Source of the DNA: Diprion similis
Taxonomy: Eukaryota > Arthropoda > Insecta > Hymenoptera > Diprionidae
Length of the DNA stretch: 64,000 bases
Assembly: GCF_021155765.1 (NCBI RefSeq)
Contig: NC_060110.1
Coordinates: forward strand, 23,768,001-23,832,000
Direction: 5' to 3'
Of this stretch, positions 1 to 13,400 are shown one piece after another. The notes beneath the pieces were generated by a model. The model saw nothing but the letters and a program-made list of their open reading frames with translations. It was not told where the DNA came from and did no database searches. The position numbers and the translations under genes were made by a program. How positions within the stretch are numbered: the first letter of the stretch is position 1; each line of letters opens with the position of its first letter.

Positions 1-161
1 CTATCAGAATAAAGTATTGCTATTGGACTTCTGGGTTCGATCACTTAATGTATCTCGTTATTTTGCCACTAACGATGAGATTCTTATTTGTTTGTTTTTT
101 TTTTTTGTTTTTTTGACGTTACGAAATCCAAGACACCGACAAAGAAAAATTTTTGTTCCAG

Positions 162-1480
162 GGCACACCCGAACAGCCGGTCGTGTTTACGAGCGCTGAG
201 GCGCAATCCACTCAGCCCGAGCCCAGGTCTATTCGACTCGTCGATGGGCCGAGTCCGCTCGAAGGACGGCTGCAGCTTCTTCATCATGGCGAATGGCGAT
301 CCGTCTGCACCAACTCCCGAAAGTAAGTTTTTAACCCGTAACCCTGAATCCTGGGTCATTTTTGACCGAGCTGATTGGAATTGTTCGATGCAATAAAAAA
401 ATATTGCAAATAATTACTTCGGTTTTTATTTCCCATAGGATTGTAGTGGAAGGTTCGAAGATAGTATGTGAATTTTTGTTGATTTTTTATAATTGATCAA
501 GTCAGTCAAAAATGAGCTGGACAAAAGTGACCCAGATTTCTGGAATAAGGGTAGCGAAAAAATCTTTGAGGGTTGAGGGTTAAGACAGTGATGTAAAGAT
601 GACTTTTGATGGAGTTTGAAATTGCGATGTCTTTCGAAGACCTTGTTCTTCGATTAACTTGTGACAAAGCTCATCAGGGCGACTTGGAACCCTACAAGAT
701 TGACTCACCTAGATGTACCTTTACTCAAATTACATTTCATGTTCCAGTTGGACTCGGGCGGATCTTGAAACGGCTTGTCGAGAATTAGGATTGCAAGGTG
801 GTGCGTGGCGCGGATGGTTGGATAGACAGTGGCCAGCTAGACCTCGTCTTCTCTACGAACAGCCAGGTTGTCGCGGCACCGAGTCATCCCTGCAAAGTTG
901 CGACCAGTGGTCTTACAGGCAGCTCGGTGCTGGAGCCTGCGGTAAGATCTCGTCCCTTCTTGATTCATATCGAAGAATAAAATATTTTCCTTTTCATCGT
1001 TAACCCTTCGAGAACAAACTGGGTCATTTTGACCCATATCTTTTTCTTCTAAAACAATAATTCTTTGAAAATTTCTCTCTTTTTTTTTTACATTAATGAC
1101 TTATATTTATACTTCTAAACATCACCAATCACACTCTAAAATAGTAAAATTATACCCCTGAATTTGATTCTGACAATCGAAACGATAAGACATCAAAAAT
1201 GGCACAAGATCATTTTGATCCAGATAGTTCTCCATGATCGAAAAAATAGGTGTCTCCTCGAAGGGTGAACGACGAGAAGCAGGGATAATTAATCAGAAAA
1301 CTAGAATATTATTCAATGAAATTGTGCAAATTCAAATTATGTTATATATTCGCGAATGCCTGCAGATTACCATCCGGACCTTGCTATCTCTTGTCTGCCT
1401 CGACATGATGGCGCTACACAAGCCGTTAAACATTGGCGCGGCCTGCGATTTGAGAGTAGTGTCTCCGACAAGTCGTTAAT
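162..1480 (+). other. Bark SRCR domain 1
   Basis: Exons 1-3 of the visible part encode a scavenger receptor cysteine-rich domain at about residues 28-130. Typical signs are the opening IRLVDG, GRLQLLHHGEWRSVC, an ACRELGL helix and the closing SLQSCDQW. Exon 1 ends with two bases of a codon and exon 2 completes it as Asn. The first 161 bases of the window read as intron ending in a pyrimidine-rich acceptor (ag at 160-161). Confidence 0.88.
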
Positions 1481-4400
1481 ACAAGAGAACACCATGAACG
1501 TTTACAGATCCGAGTCCATCCTGAGGCATGTGGACATCAAGTGAGTATTCGCTGCCTTTCATTTTTCAATCGGAGACTGCGATGATTTTTTAAAAAATGG
1601 AACAAGCACCATGCCTACTTTATTATGTTTCACGACTTAGTTTTAAACAGTTCACACCATCTCCCAGTAAATTGTTGTCACCCAGGAAATGGTGGTGAAG
1701 GTTAATTTGTATAACAAGTATATTATCTTTAAACGACCGTGGTGATTTGTTGTTCTCTCCAGATATGCGGGCACAGGCCGTGAGTACAACACAACGTCGG
1801 CTCTGCATGTGGAAGGTGTTCCACCACGCATGGAATCACTTTCAATTCTTCACTCGGCGTTTAACGGTCTAAATGTCACTTCGCCGAATGCTCCAGTCGT
1901 CATCACAAATTGTACCATACGCAGTAACAAGGGTGAGACTTGAGTGTAATGTGGTGAATTGTACAGCTCATAAATCTTTTCCTTTCGGGATAAAATTTTC
2001 ACCAAAAATCATGAACCTTATTAGGCACACGTCAATTAAACGAATTTTTGCAGGGTACGGAATTTACGTGAACAGTTCAACCGGCCTTGCTCTGGTTGAA
2101 AATTGCGTGGTACTCGACAACGGGGCGGATGGAATAAAGTACGTACATCACAACGAGAAACCCGATGAGAAACTGGACAGAACCGATAATCACGATTTGT
2201 GCCAACTTCCAGGAAATCCTAGTCAAATCTTTCCGATAATTATTTTTATGGAACAACGCAACCATAAATTGAACCGGGAAGTTTGTACGAAGGTAGGTGA
2301 TATACCTGCATTGCATCCATAATACAGATGCATTCCTGTTGCGCGTTGAAGCGACACGTTTAGGTATGCCTATAATTACAGCTTTACGCGATTTGAAAAA
2401 ACCATGTGAAATGTTTTGCAGCATATTTACACGCGACCCGGGCATGTCCTGACGGTGCATTTCCTGCAAATGATTACGGATCAGAATGACACGGCGACGA
2501 TTGAAGTTTACGACGGAACCAGTGGGGCGGAAAAACTTTTGGGAAGTGTCAAAGTGCGGAATGGAACATTGCCGCAAAGTGTGACAACGACGCGGCATAA
2601 TTTGTATATTAAATTCGTTGCTGAACCTCGGACGCAGATGATCGCCTTCATCAGACTTTCCTCGGGATACAGTAAGATTGCACTTTTCATTGCAAATCTC
2701 TCATAGGCCTGTTGAATATTGTTACACGTGTTCATTTCCGGTGCCTGTTTTTTTTTCCAGAAAAAACGTATGATTTAAACGTGACCGGCAGCACAATAGC
2801 GGACAACAATGGCCGGGGAATAGCCGTTGAAAAGATACGTTCTGCGCTGCATATTCACGATACTTCTGTATCGAACAACAATCATGTGGCGGGGGTGCAC
2901 GTCGCTGGTGGATCGGCGGACATAAACGTGACGGAAAGTCGCATATCGTTCAACAACGGTGACGGTGTAAATGTAACTTTGTACGGTGGTAACCGAAATA
3001 TATCGAGGACAAGCATTTCCTCCAATCGTGGATATGGCTTCGCTGTGTGGCTTAACGACAGTTCGAACTCGGAGTACGTTGCCTTCAATCAAACGACTGT
3101 CGTTGAGTACTCGGAGGTGTTCAAGAACAAGGACATCGGTGTATTGGTGAGCTTTACCGATATTTCATATAATATTTAAACAAGTAACACAGAACGCGTA
3201 GTTTATACTCAAGAAATATTGAGGCACGCTTGATTGGTGAGACATTGGAGGAGTACCTTGGACGATCTATCCCTGAGTATGTAAATAATTTTTATTCCAT
3301 TTACAGGTAGGAAATGCGACGGGTAATTCTTACGTGAATGTAACTGGAAACTGGTTCAACGGTAGTTCGGAAGTTGCGGTTCAAGTCGAGTCCAGTTGGA
3401 GGCAGAATGGAAATTTGCTGAAACTACAAATTGGCCACAACGTTTTTATACAAAATACGAAACTTGGGATAAAACTGAGTCCTGCTCTGAACATGGATGG
3501 ATGCATTGAGTACAATCATTTCAAAGAACACTCTTATGGCGGTATATTGGTGCGGAATCCGCTTTACGAGGAATTCAACACCCTACCGGCAACCCTGCTG
3601 ATACAACATAACGAGTTCTACAACAATCGTGGTGTATTTGTTGTCAGCATCGGACTGTCGCCGTACAGCGACGTCCAGAGGCTATTGTTCACCAGAAATT
3701 TCGTTCGTAACAACCGGATTCGTGAAGCATTGGACGATGGAGAGAACCAGGGTGTTAGATTGATTCCGAGATCAAGGGTGGCCGCTGCTGTGGTCGTCTC
3801 ATCCGGGAATGTTGAAGTATTTAGGAACATTCTTCAAAATCCAGAATCGCTGTATGAAATTGGCTCCCATTTGGGAGACCAGAGTAAAGTGATCAATTGC
3901 ACTTATAACTGGCTTGGATTTTCCGAGGAGCCGAAAATATTTGACCGATTGTTTCACAGGTACCGTCTAGGTTTTAGTTTACTTGTCTAACGATATGAGC
4001 TGCGACGTCATTTACAGTTTTCTGCAGAACTCACATTGTTGTATATATGGAATTTCAGGAAAGACAGGTACAATTTAGCCAAAATTGAGTATCTTCCGTA
4101 CCTCTTGCACCCCAGCAATCCAGCGGCCAACACAATAATATCGAATCCTACTTACGTTGCGCAATTTCAAAACCCGGGCACGAATTTTGTCGGCGGAGAA
4201 GTAGATGGACAGGAAAGTCTCTCAGCTGGAGAGTACGTCGTCGTACGAGATATCAATATCAGACCTGGAGGGAAACTGACCCTGCAGCCAGGTGTTACCT
4301 TGCGATTTCCGCCCGCGGTCGGAATGATGATCGCTGGTAAGCTGGATGCGCGGGGCAAAGAGCCGAGTGACATCATGTTCACCCTGAAGGAGGAGATTGT

Positions 4401-7400
4401 CTACGAACCTGAAAATGAAACTTCCACAGACATGGCCATGCTTGAGGACGGCGAGACAAGTGCTCCCGTGAGGCTTCTGGGTGGTCGTACGAACCTTGAA
4501 GGCAGATTGCAGGTATGGTGTTCAGACTGCATTTTTGACACACTGAGGTCAGTTTCGATGTTCGGCATGTTATACTCACAACTTTTAATTATACTGACAC
4601 GTGTAGGTTCGCATAGGAGAAAGATGGGGAACCGTCTGTAATTACGGATGGACAATTAGAGATGCTGCTTTAGTGTGCCACCAGCTAGGATTGAGCTTGG
4701 ATCCAGATAATTGGTTCATGGAACGCTCTGATATTCCGAGTGCTGGTACAAACGAGGAAATCGTACTGAGTAACGTTCAGTGCACGGAGGATGACGTTGA
4801 CGTCACAAAATGTCGAGCCGAAACCGTAAACGAATTCGAAAATTCTTGCACCCATGAAAACGACGTCGGGATTGTTTGCTCGGAAGCCGCCTGGGCTGGT
4901 CTCAGATTCAGTCCATTGGCTCAAAGGAGTGACCTTCAGTATATCACCATAGAAAGAGCTGGTCTCTTTGACTATACGACGAACGCGTTCAAGCCTGGTA
5001 AGTATAATGGAAATTCTTCTCCATATTCGTCAGTGTTCGATACTCCTTGGAATTCTAACGTGACTTACCTATAAATTAATTTTTCCAGCCCTGCAAATTG
5101 ACTTTGCAAGACACTCTATGGATGGAATAAAGGTTGTAAATAATCTTCAAGACGGACTGGGAGTATTATATTCCGACATTTATTCAGCGGATGCGGTGAA
5201 TACCGTAAGGAACAGCGAGTTTTCGAACAACAGAGGTAGTGGGATGAGTTTCAAACAGCTTGGCTTGAAAGTTTTCCGATCGCGGTTGGAGAATAATGGG
5301 ATAGCCGGAATCCGACACAATCCCGCTCTGTCGGCAGTTCAGCAAAGAGAATTCGCCGGATGGTTTGATCGTTCACCCGACATGACGGTTGACACGCCTT
5401 ACAATCCGATCGTAATACCTGAAGACAGTGGTGATATTGAATTGGCCAATGGCGAAACGAAGTACGTTATCACCGCTAAGCCCGATCGAGCGAATCTCGA
5501 CCGCGTGATAAATGTTCAGGTGAGAAGTCATGCAAGAAAAAAAAATTTCAGGCGGTAATGGAAATCAACTCGAACGTGTTTGAAAATGTGTATAATGTAA
5601 TTATATTTTACAGTGTACACCGGGCTATGTGATAGGTATCCAGCTCTTGAATCCGATACAAAATCGAAGCACGGAGCAGATAATTATCCATGATTCCCAT
5701 AACACGAATCATAAAGGTAACATCTGGTATCTGAAGAGAGATCTTACTGTATTTCCTGTCAGTTCCAGTTCGTACAAAGTTATCCTGGAATATCACAGTG
5801 GCGATGATTCTCTCGGTGGTACAGTTATCGCTCTTACTGCACTCTTGGCTCCAGTTCAGGTAAGCTTTTAGGAGAGCTTAAAAAACTATAATCCCGAAAT
5901 TGATATTGTAGTAGGATTTATCAGGTTACGTTTTTCGCTTAACGAGGCGAAAACTTTCTCTTTGGAACTCAATACGATCGAGCCTTTTTGAATTTTCAAA
6001 GAGAAATTCTTCGACGCAAAAATACACGATGTTATATTTCTAGTGAGATCGGTAGTAATGAATATGACGATTGTAGCATGCACTACGGTGTGCGTAAGTT
6101 TGGATAAGTGCATCTGTATTTACGTACCATGTGTGTTACAGGATATTCGTAATCGGATCGTTCAAGGACCTGTTCCAACACTGACCGTCACCAACACGAA
6201 AATTAAAGGAAATAAACGCGGTATTCTGGCCTCGTACTACAACCGATACGTGGATGAATTGGGTGACCACTTTTTGCGAAAGGCCAACGAGACGATTAAA
6301 TTGATCGGCTGTGAAATATCCCATAATACCGATCAGGCGATTTATGTGAATTCACCGCATTGGAACGTCTTTCAATCTAACGTATCAGAGATTTCGTTTC
6401 AAATAAACAACACACTGATTACCGACAACGGTAAAGGAATCCTACAATTCAGCCGGGACTTGAGGCATTCAAACAACCTGTTCCATTGGATTTTGCAAGA
6501 CAATACCTTCGAAAGAAATCGTGCTGGTGGTTTCGATGTTACGTTACCCTACGTGTGGCAGTACAATGAAAATTTCACCCACTCGTTATACTTTGATAAC
6601 AACACATGGCGCAGCAACGAGCAATTTAGTTTCATCGTTGACGGCCACTTTGCCAATTTAAACATGTCTTTCAACGTCTTCGATACCAATCGATGCAAGA
6701 CGGGTCTCATTTCTATACGTGGTATGGAAAAGCGTATGGAGATCCACGATAACAGGATCGAAAAGAACAGCGGTACCTACATGGTGGAGTTCAAGGCTGA
6801 CAGCCAGTCAGAAATATTAGGCGAGATGAACGCCATATTTTACAAGAATGAGGTAAAGCGAAATCACTACGAAAGCATAACCAGAGGCTTTCATCAGATG
6901 TACAACACGCCGACGTACGTCGTCGGTTTTCACGGTATTCAAAAGGTGCGCGTGTACAGAAATTTATTCGGCGAAAACACGTTGGATTACGAACTCTTAG
7001 CTGGTATTAGAACTGCTAAGATTAACAACGAGGTACAGGTAACGGAAAATTGGTGGGGCACTGCTGACTACGCCCAAATAAGGTACGTGTAATGCGAGTT
7101 CGAAATATCTTTATAATACCAATCAGAACAGAATCATGTTATTTTTCAGTTGCCTGAAATTTATTTTGATCGAACTATCATTTCTTTAATTATCGTTATT
7201 ACCACAGGCAGAGAATCTTCGATTTCGACGATTGGAACGATCATGCAGTGGCCAACTTTGTACCCTACCTGACAGAGGACGCGATCGATTCGTCGATTTC
7301 AGTCAGCTGGGATCTCGTGACCGGTGTCGATTTAGATAATTTGGGGGGAAGACTTACCGAAACCTTGTCACTGTACCGGCGTGATAAACCCTACATCATA

Positions 7401-10400
7401 CGAGCTGATATAACAATAATGCCAGATGCAACGTTGAACATTTACCCGGACGTTGTTATGGAGTTTGCACCCAACGTCGGTATCTTGGCTCTCGGAACTT
7501 TGAATGCTATCGGAGCTCATGGGCATGAGATCGTGATGAGGCCTTTGACCGTCGACAATCCAAATTCCAATACGTTGAGAAAACGGAGTTTGAAAAACGA
7601 CCTGTCATTGGACACAATCCGATTATGCAAGGAGGGAAATTGCACGTCCTCGAGCAATGAAGGTATGATACAAAAGGCTGCCGCCTAATACCTCGTGTCC
7701 GAGCATTGATGAAAAATGTTTTCAAGTAATCATCACAATTTTACACGTTATTTGCTTTATTACTTTTTTTTTATTCTTGAAATAGGCTTTTTGGAGTATT
7801 TTAATCACACAACTTTGCAATGGATACCAATATGCGACTCACGTTTCACCGAACGGAATGCCGAAGTTGCTTGCCGTCAATTGGGTTACGATTCGTTGAA
7901 CGTTTTCGTTACTCGGGATCGCAGATACGAGCTTCATCAGGGCTCACTGACTCGAATTTGGTCGTGGCCGGAACCATTGCAGGTGAAAACGATACCCACG
8001 TTGCTACGATTGATCGTGTACAATGGATTTTGACTTCTTGATTAATCGTTGCATGTAATTATATTCCAGTGCGTCGGAATCGAAGAGCGTATCGAAGACT
8101 GTCAGATTCGATTAAACGGACAACTGTTTGGTCACAAGGACGAGTGCCCGTGGGATGGTGAATTCGTATTCGTTCACTGCGGCGAAAGGAACTTGGATCC
8201 AACCCAGGACTATTGGGGTGGCATACGTATGGCTAACGCCGAATTCGAACATCACTTGTACGAGCATCGCATTCATGACGTTATCACACATAGTACGGTT
8301 CGTCGAGTAGAATCTGTGCTCAAGTTCGTGAATGTCACGGGTGCTGGTATCCTGCACAATGAAAAGGCCGCAGCTATCCAGTCTATTATGAAATCCCCGG
8401 AAATTACCCACGTCGGAGTTACCCAGAGTGCTTATCACGGGATCAATATCATTTCCCCTACGCATACGGTATGTGGACTATTGTGACAGCCCCAAGTGCA
8501 GGAGAAAACCATACAAAATTATGAAATTCGGAAAAATTAAGAAACCCGATCACCTATTGAATCCGCCTTTACTTGTTAACAGGTGGAGCTGCTGTTCAAC
8601 AGTATTGAAAATGTATTGGGAAATGGTTTAAACATTCTGTCTTTGACTGGAGAAGGTCGAGAGGCGGATGAAAGTTCGTTTACACCAATCAAATCTCTAC
8701 ACATTCCCTATCACTTGTTCAGCATGATCGATATTTGCGACACCGATAAAGAAATAACGATCGAGGAACGAGTACTCGTTTACTATAAGTACGACAATAA
8801 TCCGGTGAATTGTGTCAAGATATTCAGGAGTACCTACAGGGCTAAGCCTTTCGGATTCAGGTCAGGCAATGCATGGAACTTATATGTCTATAGAGTTTTG
8901 AAAATTGTCACCTGTGATCCGTTGAATGAAAATTGGTAAATTTGTATTGCAGACTGCTGCAATTTGACCTGTTCAATTCGACCGGCAAGCCTGGACGTGC
9001 CGACGGAATCACGTTGTACGATGGAGATATCTACAACGTGACGGCTCGAGAAATTGGACATCTGGAGGCTGGTACATCGCAAGAAAAAAAGCTGTTCCGA
9101 ACCACTGGGCCAAGCCTTAGTATTAGATTATTCGCTAACGGTGCCAGCGGTAGCCATGGATTTATTGCAGAAATTGTTACATTGCCGATATCCGCGATTG
9201 GATTCAGTAAGCGGAAAATCAGACTCATTATATGCGGTTTGGAAAAACTATTTTAGACGAAGACAAAGAAGTCGTTGTGTAATCGTGATAACGTAATTGT
9301 TACAGATCGCGACGTTCAGCACAACGTATCCTATTCCATAGTATCAAACTGCCACGAGGGCGCGGTTAAATACGCAAGCGCCGGGGAGGTGAACGCAATA
9401 ATGACCCTGGAGAGGAATCAGTTTTTGAACAATTGCGCGAAGCTATATGGAAATATAACAACCTGCGGATCGGCGGTTACATTGGACGTGCAAAATACGC
9501 AATCACTGTATTTTCGCGTGAGTGCTTCCCGGCAATCAATCAGTCTCGCCTTTTCCAATGAATAGGATAACCACATGTTTTATATCTAATTGTTAAAACG
9601 TTGCAGAATAATTTAGTGAAAGGAAATCAAGGCGGTCTATTGATACGTGCCGATTCCCGAGGGTCTGCCACGTCTTTGAAAGGCTGGATTCACAACAATT
9701 TGTTTACCGATAACTTTAACAAGCCCGCATTGTAAGCGTAACGTATTTCTGGATGCAACGCTTCTTTTATTCATGTTAAACTTTCGGTGTACTTTACGTA
9801 ATACACGTATTTATAAACTTCAGGTACGTGGAAGGCAGACAAAGCAGTCCTTATCAGGAAGTCACGATATTCCGAAACTATTTCACGAGAAACATTGCGC
9901 CGTACGAGAATAATATTGTGCTGAAACAGGTAGTTAGTAATATGACGTTGAACTACCTGCACGGCAATCAGGGCAAGCATTTACTCGAGATTTCTGGATT
10001 CGAACGAGTTCGATTGCCGATATATCAGAGTACTTCGCATAATGGATTTTACAAGTACGTTTGAAATATTTTTAAGCGAGCACAATACTATCGTATTATT
10101 TATGTAACTATAATTTTTACGCATTTTTTTTCTAGAAATTATGCAGTGAACCGGGAGAGTAGAAGTACTATCGTCGCTGGCACACCGGGGCAACAATACG
10201 TTGACAATGTATTTTTCAATCCCGACAACGACTATGAAATGTCAACAATGAACAGATCGCTGTAAGTGTTTTACAATTTTTTTTCTTTTGTATTAGTAAC
10301 GGTAATAGTAGTTAGATACACACATTATATGCATAATGCATAATTCATCTGCATATGAAATGGTGGATTTCGTATCACTAAAAACTGCCAGAATGCCTGA

Positions 10401-13400
10401 ACCTAGTTGAAAACCTTGTATAATCCCTGATTGATGACTATATTTAGATTTGTTGGTAAAAGTATTTCGAGTGAACTTACGTAAGATTCGTGCACTTGAA
10501 AATCAGTGAGTATGGGTTGGATGGCCCTTTATTATTTCAAATTTTTCATCGTGAAAATTAGGTATTTTTAGCTCCTAAAATCGTATATATAAATAGATTA
10601 CCCATATTATACACATTCACCTAACTTAACTGTATTTACTTTCATCTATACATATACATAATTGGACGGATCCCGCATGTGCATGAAAATAATCAGACTT
10701 GTCGACGTGGAGTGGTATTACAAGTAAGTTATTGAGTTGTATTCAACTATAATATATAGGCACTGTTATACTGCACTTCAGAGCAACCGCGCCACGCTTA
10801 GGTGGAGGTCTAACATTTCATTTCGTCGACTTGCTAGCGTTTTTCAATTTGTCCTGCTTTTCCACTCTGCTTATTGATCTCAAGAACAATTGACATTTCT
10901 GTAAACACACGTAAGTTCGAACAGCGTTTGGTCGATTAATGAATTTTTCTCATCTTGATTAAAAATACCTAATTAAAGTAAGTATATTTACAATACTAAA
11001 TTTTTTGCACACCGGTAGAACTCCTTAACACGATTGCTTTTCGAGTTATAACCGATGTTTCAATGTCAATTATTCACCAAACTCATTGTGTTAGTGCATT
11101 TTTTGCACGACTGTCTGCACAGAAGAATCAAAGCATGTTATTGAATTATTGAGTATGAGCAGCGCGAAGCTTCTTCGTCTTATCATGTTCGAGTAATGCG
11201 CTTTATACGTATTGAGATGTGGTAAAAATGAATAACTATATAAAATTCCGATCGATAAGCTTCATCCACAAATAATAAAACACATTATTTCGCCCATTCA
11301 TCGCCGTACAGTCAATTGGAAATGTGGAGATCGCACGTGGACGCAAGACACAATTGGTGGGGCTATAACGAAACCATAGCCGTTGCCGGAAGGATAAAAG
11401 ACCGAGAGGATTCACCTGAACTTCTCCAGGTTGATTACCAACCGTTCTACATGAGTAACAAGAGCGTTTTGACCGGCAAGTGTCCACCTGCATGGGAATT
11501 AGTCGGCGACACGTGCTACATATACATTGGCGCTCCCATGGACTTTTACTCAGCAAGAGATTTCTGTAGGGTACGTGAACTTTTAAAATCCCTCCAATTA
11601 AGGAACACGGACCTTTCTATAATTCTGTGGTGAAAACGATCGAAAGATCGTTGCATTAATCGATGATACGAACCGAATTACAGATGGCCAATGCATCGAT
11701 GCCTTTTATAATGGGTGATTACATCGAATTGTGGAAGTTCCTCAAGAAGCAACAGACACGTTTCGATTATTCCGAACGAGTTTGGGTACAGCAATTAGAG
11801 AAGGTCGACCAGTGCACGATGTTTACGTATCAAACGATCGAAGTTGATCACTGCATGCAGCCAAACACATTCATTTGTGAAATCGGTAATTATGTTCATA
11901 GGTGTATTTTTAATGTAATGCCGATTCTGCGATCGGAATTTTCAAATGTTGGTCATTGAACTTGCGCAAATCGTGTGTTTAGATCCCAGAGTATATATCG
12001 ACCCCTTATCGTGGAGAAAAGACATAGTGGCTATAGGAGTGTTGAGCTCGGCTGGAATAGCGCTCGCACTTTTGGCGGCTGCCATAGCCCTTTGGGTTTC
12101 AAAATCGAAGAGAAGACGAGTGGAACGTCTTGAAAGGCGAAACTCCATAAGACAGTCTCTGCACTCCCTTCGATCGGTTGGTTCGACTTCCGGATTCACG
12201 GAACTCGGTTATCGAAGAAAACCAATTTCTGTAAGTTCCTCAATCTCCCGTGTTTTACTGTAAATTTATTAATCTTATCTTATGCATTTTATAAGCGGCG
12301 AAAACGGGAAAAAAGAGTGGTTCTGGTACCACCCATGCAGGTTAGAAATTAATTATTTGAGAATTCCGTTACTCTTGTGCCATTCGATCAATGTTGCTTG
12401 CGTCTGTAAATTATAACACACTGATTATTACTGTCATGTATTCTCAAGGCTTCGTGTAATCCCCAGCATATTCGCGCGATGGTAAATGTGTACACTGCAA
12501 TATTGCGATCCGACATTTCGTGCAAACCTTACTGCACAACCAACTGCGCAATAATGTGAGACGGAAGACTGCTCGAATTTAGCGTATTATTAAATCAGGA
12601 GAAAGAATGAGGAAGAATTTCTTTTATTAGCCAAAAAACTGCTCCGAAAGTAGATCGAGTAAAGAAGAGATTCTTTCTCTGTCTTTTTCGACGTTATACG
12701 TCAGATTTGCACGAAATGACCGGTCGGTAAGTTAGGGGAGTATAATGTGAGGCAGCGTTTTTGACATCCGACGACGTATTTTCAGACGAAGCAATCAACC
12801 GATACGCTCAACTCCCGATCTCTGGATTATAAGAAAATGATGAACAACGGGAGCATAGACTCAATGGATAAGTCTCAGTTGAATTCGTCGATGGAAGACA
12901 ATCAGAGCTACGACGTTTACGAGGCGCACAATCCTCGTTATTCACCGAGGGCCAGTAATGCCGGCGAATTCAAGGGTAACAACCTGCCCAAGTATCATCC
13001 GACAGCGAGATCCGTCAATCCCGCCTTCGACCTCTCGTATCGAAACGAGGGATTCAGGAATCACTCAACCTTCGCGGTCCCGGATCAAAACGGATGGCCC
13101 TCCACCGGGAACGTCGAACCTCCAGCGGACACCCCCGAGGACAGCCCGTCCGAGCCAATGAACGAGCTATCGTATTTAAATAACGCCTCGACCTTGCCGC
13201 TGAATTCGAGTCTCGCTACGACCGATTCAATAAGCGATATGAAGCGGGAACTCGAAGCATCTCCAGCGCACAGCCCGACCGGGGCTTTCGCACCATCAAT
13301 CCAATACGACACCGAGCCGCTAACACCGGGATCCGAACCGGTTCCAGAATACTTCAGTCCCCCGCCGCCCCATCCTTATTATTACGAGGAAAGGCCCAGA

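Noticed and set aside
2077-2598. 173-codon minus-strand ORF opposite bark exons 5-6
   Set aside because: Shadow of the plus-strand coding exons, crossing an intron that the plus-strand splicing explains.
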